Shown in pieces: positions 5,649 to 11,202 of a DNA stretch of 11,202 bases. The stretch comes from Tethybacter castelli (GTDB taxonomy: Bacteria; Pseudomonadota; Gammaproteobacteria; Tethybacterales; Tethybacteraceae): contig JAZHEJ010000017.1 in NCBI GenBank assembly GCA_036679665.1, positions 1 to 11,202 on the forward strand, written 5' to 3'. How positions within the stretch are numbered: position 1 is the stretch's first letter; every line of letters begins with the position of its first letter. Both the position numbers and the translations under genes were made by a program. The notes under the pieces are model-generated. The model saw only the letters and a list, made by a program, of their open reading frames with translations. It did not search any database and was not told where the DNA came from.

Positions 5649-6368
5649 ATGCGGTTGCAATTTTTTATCGCCGCCTGTATCCACAGGCTACGTCACGCGT
5701 TTGAATCAGCCTTTGGATCGCCACTGCGCGCGATCGCCAGCGGCGTGATCCTAGCCGTGTGTTTTTTGATCATCTATAACCTTGGCGAAACTGGTGCTGA
5801 TACCGACAACCCGGGATATTTAAAACGGGCGTTGGAAGTAACCCGATATTTCGAAGATCGTAGTCGCACTTTGCAACAAAACCTTGAAAGTGAGCAACTG
5901 CGTCGCAAAATAGCAGAACAGACCATTACCGCACTATCTGAAAATATTCGCGAACAAGACGAACAGATCCTTGACCAGCAACAGCAATTGGCCTTCTACC
6001 GTCAGTTATTAGAAGAACGTGGTCGCACTGAAGTCGACACCGTAATCCGCAGCTTTGAAATTGTCCCTGATTATCGAGAAAATTTTTATCAACTTAGCGC
6101 GGTTTTGGTGCGAGGTACCGGTATTTCTGAGCCGTTCGAAGGTAAATTGGACCTCACGTTATTTTTGCGTGACGCTAGCGGGGTTAGTTTCGACCATGCT
6201 CCCACTTTTGAGCCGGCGGCGCTGGACGTGAAATTCCGTTATTATCACGAAATTCAGGCGGTCTTTTTCATTCCCGCCGGAACGGATATTCTCAACGGCC
6301 AGCTCGTGCTCTATGATGATCAGGACAACCCTCTCGCCTCTCAAATCCTTGCCGACTTAGCGCCGTAA
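5649..6368 (+). CDS. DUF6776-like inner-membrane coiled-coil protein
   Basis: This 239-residue protein of unknown function has three clear parts. A basic, amphipathic N-terminus (1-25) leads into one transmembrane helix at about 26-44 (LRAIASGVILAVCFLIIYNL). A long Gln/Glu/Arg-rich coiled coil runs from about 58 to 124. A C-terminal strand-rich domain (about 130-236) begins with FEIVPDYRENFYQLSAVLVRG and includes FEGKLDLTLFL. The layout and the position directly after argC match the proteins now grouped as DUF6776, found near argC in pseudomonads and relatives. The assignment is from memory of that pattern and moderately sure. The C-terminal domain is probably periplasmic. It begins 12 bases after argC with no Shine-Dalgarno sequence. 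In other genomes a bactofilin and erpA often follow; here an RND operon does. Confidence 0.7.
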   Translation: MRLQFFIAACIHRLRHAFESAFGSPLRAIASGVILAVCFLIIYNLGETGADTDNPGYLKRALEVTRYFEDRSRTLQQNLESEQLRRKIAEQTITALSENIREQDEQILDQQQQLAFYRQLLEERGRTEVDTVIRSFEIVPDYRENFYQLSAVLVRGTGISEPFEGKLDLTLFLRDASGVSFDHAPTFEPAALDVKFRYYHEIQAVFFIPAGTDILNGQLVLYDDQDNPLASQILADLAP

Positions 6369-6377
6369 AAGTATAAT
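6349..6377 (+). promoter_or_regulatory. Promoter of the RND efflux operon
   Basis: TTGCCG (6349-6354) and a perfect TATAAT (6372-6377) are separated by exactly 17 bases, a good sigma-70 promoter. It overlaps the end of the preceding gene. Transcription would start near 6384, giving a leader of about 46 bases. Confidence 0.6.
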
Positions 6378-6383
6378 CTTAAA

Positions 6384-6403
6384 ACCGACTTTTCGAAAGT
6401 GGT
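6384..6403 (+). promoter_or_regulatory. Stem-loop / dyad at the predicted 5' end of the RND mRNA
   Basis: ACC-G-ACTTT pairs with AAAGT-GGT (8 bp with one bulged G) around loop TCG. The centre contains the palindrome TTTCGAAA. It starts at the predicted transcription start, so it could be a 5' protective hairpin on the mRNA or a repressor operator. No T tract follows, so it is not a terminator for the upstream operon. Confidence 0.4.
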
Positions 6404-6429
6404 CGCGATTATGCTTGGCTTTAAATTAA

Positions 6430-7647
6430 ATGCGCCTCACAACTATACTCCTCATTATTGGTATTCTCATCGTAGGAATAGGACTACTGCAATCTTTAAA
6501 GGCTTTAGCCCCTGAGCCGCCAAGCTCTGAAAAGCGCGAGCCCGTAATTTCGGTCTCCGTTGCGACGGCCACCATATCCTCTTATCGACCGACAGTTGCG
6601 ATAATCGGCACCATTGAGGCAAGAGACACCGCTTTACTGACTAGTCCGCTAGATACTGAAGTGTTGAAAACGCTTGTGCAAGAGGGCGAACAAGTCGCCA
6701 AGGATGTTCCGCTGATCCAACTTGATACCCGCGAAACCAGTTATCAGCTCGAAGTCCGCCGCGCGGGGTTGGATGATGTCATGGCCCAGATTGAAGCGCT
6801 TAGGCTGGACGTGATCAGCGAACAACAACGCCTCAACCAAATGCGTAAATTGGTATCGTTGGCTGAAGAAGAGTTGGTCCGGAGCGAGGCTTTGTTCGGG
6901 CGCGGCGTGGTGGCCGAAGCGGCGGTCGATCAAGCCAGCGCCGCGCTAAGCGCTCGCGAACTTGAAGTAATCGGTCAACTCAAAACTATTAACGGATTGG
7001 ATTTGATGGCAAAACGTCTTGAGGCGTCCGCGCGCATGGCGCGCGCCGAAATAAACCAGTTGCGCCTGGTACTGGAACGCGCCGCAATCACCGCTCCTTT
7101 CGACGGGATCGTAACCACCTTGCATCCTTCGGCCGGTAATCGGGTAGCTCGCGGCACACTATTGGTCGAGATGTATGCTCCGGACACCATTCGCTTGCGC
7201 GCGGCAATTCCCAACGCATACGCGACGACAGAGTACTCCGACAATCTCAAAGGACAAGTCAATGTGACAGGCCGCGAAGAAACTCTATCGCTAATTAGCA
7301 TTTCACCAGAATCCAAACCTGGGCGCGGGACGGTTGATGCCCTGTTCCAATTGCCTGAAGGCGAATGGCTTCTCGGGGCGGCGATTGAATTCGATCTGAT
7401 TCTGCCTAGCACCGACCAGGCGGTCGCCTTACCGTTTGACGCTTTGTACGCCGGTTCGCGTATTTATATCGTTGACCAGGATCTGCGCGCTCAGGCCATA
7501 AGCTGCGAGAGTTCTGGCCTGACCTTGGTGGGCGGCGTTTCGCAAGCGCTGTTACGTTGTCCGGGGCTCAACAGTGGTGATAAGGTTGTGATCAACCGAA
7601 TTCCTAATCTGGTCAGCGGCACAAAGCTTAAAATTGTCACCGGCTAA
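6430..7647 (+). CDS. RND efflux periplasmic adaptor (membrane fusion protein, HlyD/AcrA type)
   Basis: This 405-residue adaptor would link an inner-membrane RND permease to an outer-membrane channel. An N-terminal anchor helix (3-21) carries no lipobox cysteine, so it is a membrane-anchored adaptor, not a lipoprotein. The first half of the lipoyl domain (about 54-100) includes LVQEGEQVAKDVPLIQLD (82-99). A long helical hairpin spans about 103-216. The second lipoyl half is RAAITAPFDGIVTTLHPSAGNRVARGTLLVEM (217-248), with the classic TAPFDG. Beta-barrel and membrane-proximal domains follow to the end. Cys359 and Cys377 near the C-terminus could form a disulfide in the periplasm. There is no Shine-Dalgarno sequence before this ATG. 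The stop overlaps the start of the permease (TAATG). Substrate is unknown. Confidence 0.93.
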   Translation: MRLTTILLIIGILIVGIGLLQSLKALAPEPPSSEKREPVISVSVATATISSYRPTVAIIGTIEARDTALLTSPLDTEVLKTLVQEGEQVAKDVPLIQLDTRETSYQLEVRRAGLDDVMAQIEALRLDVISEQQRLNQMRKLVSLAEEELVRSEALFGRGVVAEAAVDQASAALSARELEVIGQLKTINGLDLMAKRLEASARMARAEINQLRLVLERAAITAPFDGIVTTLHPSAGNRVARGTLLVEMYAPDTIRLRAAIPNAYATTEYSDNLKGQVNVTGREETLSLISISPESKPGRGTVDALFQLPEGEWLLGAAIEFDLILPSTDQAVALPFDALYAGSRIYIVDQDLRAQAISCESSGLTLVGGVSQALLRCPGLNSGDKVVINRIPNLVSGTKLKIVTG

Positions 7648-10600
7648 TGCAATCTACCGGTAGCGCGATCCAGACTCTGGCGCGACACAGAGTCGGAGCC
7701 AATGTTTTGATGGTGGTGTTCTGTCTGGCCGGACTCTGGGCAATTCTGGGTATTCAAACGCGGTTTTTTCCTGAGTTTGCCAGCAATACCGCCTCGGTTT
7801 CGGTTAATTACGACGGCGTTAACGTCTCAGAAATACAAGACAGTATCGTTATTCCGTTGGAAAATGAGCTTCGCGGTGTTTCCGATTTGGAAAGTATGTA
7901 TTCTTACTCGCGCGACGGATCAGGCCGGATCATTCTCGAATTTCCGTTCACTTCCGACATCAAGCGAGCGTTTGAGGATATCAAAACCAAAGTTGGCCGG
8001 GTAAATTTACCCACCGGCGCTGACAAACCTAGATCCTCGCTGTCCGCGCGAGACGAAACAATTTTGGTTATGTCTGTGGTTACCGAAAATCGTGACGAAC
8101 TACGCGCAATCGCGCGACGCGTCGAAAGAGATTTGCGCTCCAAAGGTATTGCCAGAATGGATATCGAAGGGATAGCCGATGAAGAGATTCAAATTCTCAT
8201 TGACCAAAGCAAGCTGGTACCGCTAGGGTTAACCTTAGAGGAAGTCGGAACCGCACTCAGGGCGGAAAATCAAGAGATAACCATCGGGTCGCTTGACGGC
8301 CTGGGTAATAAGCGCCTAATTCGCGGCGGACGCGAAAACAGCGAATTTCATGAACTGTATCAAATCCCGATCGCCGTGGCGCAATCAGGCGATCCGATCT
8401 ATCTGCGCGATATTTCCCATATCCAAAATCGACCGGCTGACGACCAGGTGCAAATAACCCATAACGGCAAGCCGGCCGTGCGTTTTAAGCTGATCAATAC
8501 CGGCACCGGCGACATCATCAATTCTGCTGAGCGATTATACGAATGGCGGGAGCAAGCCCAAAACCAGTTTCCCGATTCGGTGGACATCATCTTCCATGAT
8601 GAAGAATGGAAAGCGGTGCAATCCCGGTTGGACCTTTTGATTTTCAATGGTCTAAGCGGCTTGGCTATCGTATTGGGAGTCTTGTTTTTCTTTTTGTCGT
8701 TCCCGGTGGCAATCTGGGTTGCGATAGGAATTCCCGTGGCGATGCTAGGCACGTTATTCGTATTTCATTTGGTTGACGGCAGCTTTAATTTGATCAGCAT
8801 GTTCGCTTTGATCATGGCGGTGGGAATTATCGTGGACGACGCAATCGTGGTCGGGGAAAACGCCCAGTACCGACTTAGTCGCGGTGATCCGCCGTTACGA
8901 GCGGTCACTTCCGCGACTCGCACCATGTTCATACCGGTGTTCGCCTCGTCGTTTACCACAATCGCGTCATTTTTGCCGCTGTTTCTGGTCGGCGGAACTA
9001 TCGGAGCGATTATTTTTGATATACCCCTGATCATAGTCTGTATTTTGATCGCCGCCCTGTTTGAATGTTTTTGCATTCTGCCCGGCCATTTGTATCATTC
9101 GTTTGTCAAACGTGTCACGATCAAACCCAATCGCTTTCGCATTGTTATCGACGCGGGCTTCGACAAGTTTCGTGAAAAATACTTTCGCCCGATGGCTAGT
9201 TTTGCGACCCGACATGCGCTAGCTACTTGTACTGCTTGTTTCATGTTGTTAGCTGTAGCGACCGGGCTGATGGTCAACGGTATTGTCCCGTATCGTTTTT
9301 TCGCCGGCTCTGAAGGCGATAGGCTTTCAGCCACGATTATTTTTCACAGTGGCACTGAGCGCGCGGTGATGGAAGAGTTCGTCAATAATTCTGTCGCGTT
9401 GCTCCCCAGGGCAGAAAAAGAAGCTAGTCCGGATGGAAAGTTGGTCAAGCACGTCACCGCTTTGTATGGTCAAGGCGGCCGAAACTCCAACGACGGGGAC
9501 GAAAAGGCGCAAATCATAGTACAACTTGTCGAATCGGATATGCGCTCTGTCACCACATCGCAATTTACCAACATCTGGCGACGCACCATTGGCGCTTTGC
9601 CGCCCGCCATAGAACGTCTTTCCCTCCAAAGCCATCGTCATGGCCCGCCAAGTGAAGATATCGAAATTCAGCTGATCGGCAAAAATATCAATGACATCAA
9701 ACTTGCCTCCTTACAGCTGCAAGAATTTTTGGCAGATGTACCCGGCACATCTTCGATAGGTGACGATACCGCTTACGGACAAGATCAGTATATTTTTGAA
9801 CTTACTCCGCTTGGGCGCAGTTTAGGCTTAGACATCGACAGCATAGCCAGACAGCTGCGTTTTGCGCTCGACGGTTTTCAAGTACAGGCTTTCCAGGAAG
9901 GATCCGATGAAATTAAACTAAAAGTTAAGTATGCCGACCTGGGAACAAACGCGCTGGCCAGCACCTATATTTTGCTGCCTAATCGCGAGTTCACGCTACT
10001 TGACAATATTGTTGACTGGCGCATCGAGCAAGGATTTGAAACCATCCTTCGTCAAGAAGGTCTCGGGGCTATCACAGTCAGCGCCGCGCTTGATGAAGAT
10101 TCTGATCTTAGCCCCAGTTTGATTATCAGCGATCTTGAAAAGCAAGCGCTACCTGAACTTGTACGCAATCACGGAATCAGCTATTCGATCGAAGGAAGTA
10201 ATTCCAGGCATGGCGACGCACTGGAAGATATGGCCTACGGGCTTGGTTTGGCATTGGTGCTGATCTTTGTGATCCTTACATTGGTATTTCGTTCTTGGAC
10301 TTTACCGCTGGTAGTCATGATCACCATGCCGCTAGGCATAATCGGCACTTTGCTCGGCCATCTGGTCATGGGTTTGACCATGTCGATCTTATCGTTGTTC
10401 GGGATGTTCACGTTGATGGGCATAATAGTCAATAATTCCATCGTGCTGGTACGTTGCTTTCAGGGCATCGCACCCAACATATCTGACAAGGAGAGCTATG
10501 AAGCTGCCATCGTCGACGCCGCCTGTTTGCGGCTACGCGCAGTTTTACTTACCACCCTTACCACTATCTGCGGCCTGTTACCGCTAATGTTTGAAACATC

Positions 10601-10805
10601 GCGTCAAGCGCAGTTTCTGATTCCGATGGCCGCTAGCATCGTCTTCGGACTAGCTTTCGCCTCGTTGCTAATTTTGTTTTTTACTCCGGCATGCATTGCG
10701 ATTCACGGTTCATGCAGCAGGTCGCTTACAAAATTGAAAACCATACTTTTTGGTAAATCAGTTCTACCGCCGCAAACGACGCCTGACAACATTTTACATC
10801 CGTAA
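7647..10805 (+). CDS. RND-family efflux permease (first of a tandem pair)
   Basis: This is a 1052-residue proton-driven inner-membrane exporter of the AcrB/MdtB superfamily, of full family length. It has the duplicated layout: TM1 (about 17-36), a first periplasmic loop to about 330 with the porter start FFPEFAS (40-46), TM2-6, a second loop from about 550 to 860, and TM8-12. TM4 has GIIVDDAIVVGENA (393-406) with the proton-relay pair Asp397/Asp398. TM10 has GIIVNNSIVLV (925-935), so the lysine of AcrB (Lys940) is replaced by Asn929 or Asn930. TM11 shows LRAVLLTTLTTICGLLPL (963-980). ETSRQAQFLIPMAASIVFG (983-1001) is typical of poorly characterised environmental RND pumps. Its ATG overlaps the adaptor stop (TAATG), and the next permease starts in the same way. 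Substrate cannot be predicted. Confidence 0.95.
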   Translation: MQSTGSAIQTLARHRVGANVLMVVFCLAGLWAILGIQTRFFPEFASNTASVSVNYDGVNVSEIQDSIVIPLENELRGVSDLESMYSYSRDGSGRIILEFPFTSDIKRAFEDIKTKVGRVNLPTGADKPRSSLSARDETILVMSVVTENRDELRAIARRVERDLRSKGIARMDIEGIADEEIQILIDQSKLVPLGLTLEEVGTALRAENQEITIGSLDGLGNKRLIRGGRENSEFHELYQIPIAVAQSGDPIYLRDISHIQNRPADDQVQITHNGKPAVRFKLINTGTGDIINSAERLYEWREQAQNQFPDSVDIIFHDEEWKAVQSRLDLLIFNGLSGLAIVLGVLFFFLSFPVAIWVAIGIPVAMLGTLFVFHLVDGSFNLISMFALIMAVGIIVDDAIVVGENAQYRLSRGDPPLRAVTSATRTMFIPVFASSFTTIASFLPLFLVGGTIGAIIFDIPLIIVCILIAALFECFCILPGHLYHSFVKRVTIKPNRFRIVIDAGFDKFREKYFRPMASFATRHALATCTACFMLLAVATGLMVNGIVPYRFFAGSEGDRLSATIIFHSGTERAVMEEFVNNSVALLPRAEKEASPDGKLVKHVTALYGQGGRNSNDGDEKAQIIVQLVESDMRSVTTSQFTNIWRRTIGALPPAIERLSLQSHRHGPPSEDIEIQLIGKNINDIKLASLQLQEFLADVPGTSSIGDDTAYGQDQYIFELTPLGRSLGLDIDSIARQLRFALDGFQVQAFQEGSDEIKLKVKYADLGTNALASTYILLPNREFTLLDNIVDWRIEQGFETILRQEGLGAITVSAALDEDSDLSPSLIISDLEKQALPELVRNHGISYSIEGSNSRHGDALEDMAYGLGLALVLIFVILTLVFRSWTLPLVVMITMPLGIIGTLLGHLVMGLTMSILSLFGMFTLMGIIVNNSIVLVRCFQGIAPNISDKESYEAAIVDAACLRLRAVLLTTLTTICGLLPLMFETSRQAQFLIPMAASIVFGLAFASLLILFFTPACIAIHGSCSRSLTKLKTILFGKSVLPPQTTPDNILHP

Positions 10806-11202
10806 TGATCAGCGGAATTATCAATAACATGACCAGACATCGTGTTGCCGCCGATGTCCTGATGCTAATCTTTTTGCTTAGCGGCATATATGCTCTTCCG
10901 CAGTTGACAGTCAGTTTTTTTCCTGAATTCCAAGTAAAGGTAGTAGTAATTTCAGTCGTGTACCGCGGTGCGACCACAACCGATATGGAAGAATCGGTAA
11001 TCGTCCCGCTGGAAAATGACCTGCGGTCGGTTCCTGACTATGATGATATGCGTTCATTTTCACGCGAAAATTCTGGCACTATCGTAATGGAATTTCCAGA
11101 AGACATTGATTTGGAAAAAGCGCTGTCCGATGTCAAAACCGCAGTTGAAAGAGTCTCGTTACCGGCGGGTGCTGAAGCTCCGATTGTCGAGTTGGTAGAC
11201 AC
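10805..11202 (+). CDS. Second RND-family efflux permease, N-terminal part (runs off the right edge)
   Basis: I translated 132 open codons from the ATG at 10805, whose A is the last base of the preceding stop (TAATG). The protein begins MISGIINNMTRHRVAADVLM, then TM1 (about 16-33), SFFPEFQVKVVVISVVYRGA, and ESVIVPLENDLRSV around 64-77. SFSRENSGTIVMEF and SLPAGAEAP follow. It aligns without gaps to the same region of the first permease: RHRVxAxVLM, FFPEF, SxIVPLENxLR, SRxxSGxIxxEF, LPxGAxxP. It is a clear paralogue, probably over 1000 residues when complete. A tandem pair after one adaptor suggests a hetero-oligomeric pump as in MdtBC or MuxBC. Anything beyond the first periplasmic region lies outside the window. 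Confidence 0.93.
   Translation, partial: MISGIINNMTRHRVAADVLMLIFLLSGIYALPQLTVSFFPEFQVKVVVISVVYRGATTTDMEESVIVPLENDLRSVPDYDDMRSFSRENSGTIVMEFPEDIDLEKALSDVKTAVERVSLPAGAEAPIVELVD

Noticed and set aside
10726..10977. Open frame of 83 codons on the minus strand across the junction of the two RND permeases
   Set aside because: It is antisense to two strongly conserved permease ends and has no independent support.

Overview
The window looks like a bacterial chromosome segment, most likely from a gammaproteobacterium, with a betaproteobacterial relative as the alternative. The basis is a CcmF-type cytochrome c maturation protein, a YbjQ/UPF0145 protein close to the E. coli one, proteobacterial tRNA-Ala(GGC) and tRNA-Glu(TTC), the gene order rplM-rpsI-argC followed by a DUF6776-type protein, and an RND efflux operon. 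Species cannot be named from this sequence. There is no phage, insertion sequence, CRISPR array or other clear mobile element, and most of it is ordinary core genome.

Layout. Positions 1-635 hold the N-terminal third of ccmF on the minus strand, cut by the window edge. An approximately 100-base divergent spacer with two inverted repeats leads to a plus-strand ybjQ-like gene (740-1063). A two-tRNA unit follows, tRNA-Ala(GGC) and tRNA-Glu(TTC), 6 bases apart, behind an extended -10 promoter. Next is a stand-alone HAD-fold hydrolase (1468-2091), which converges with only two bases between on a minus-strand SDR oxidoreductase (2094-2876). After a 226-base gene-free spacer comes a membrane-anchored DM13-domain protein (3103-3597, minus), divergent from the ribosomal operon.

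The plus-strand block from 3679 to 6368 encodes L13, S9, ArgC (arginine synthesis, third reductive step) and a DUF6776-like inner-membrane coiled-coil protein, all closely spaced and probably co-transcribed. A new promoter (TTGCCG-17-TATAAT, 6349-6377) then drives an RND-type operon: a periplasmic adaptor (6430-7647), a complete RND permease (7647-10805) and the start of a second, homologous RND permease (10805 to the edge). Each junction is a one-base TAATG overlap. This suggests a tripartite pump built on two different permease chains, as in MdtABC/MuxABC systems. No outer-membrane channel gene is visible before the edge.

Points most worth a second look are the paired RND permeases with Asn in place of the usual TM10 Lys, the near-leaderless rplM promoter, the general lack of Shine-Dalgarno sequences before the starts, the folded rpsI-argC spacer, and the DM13 protein. 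I did not find a convincing wholly new system.
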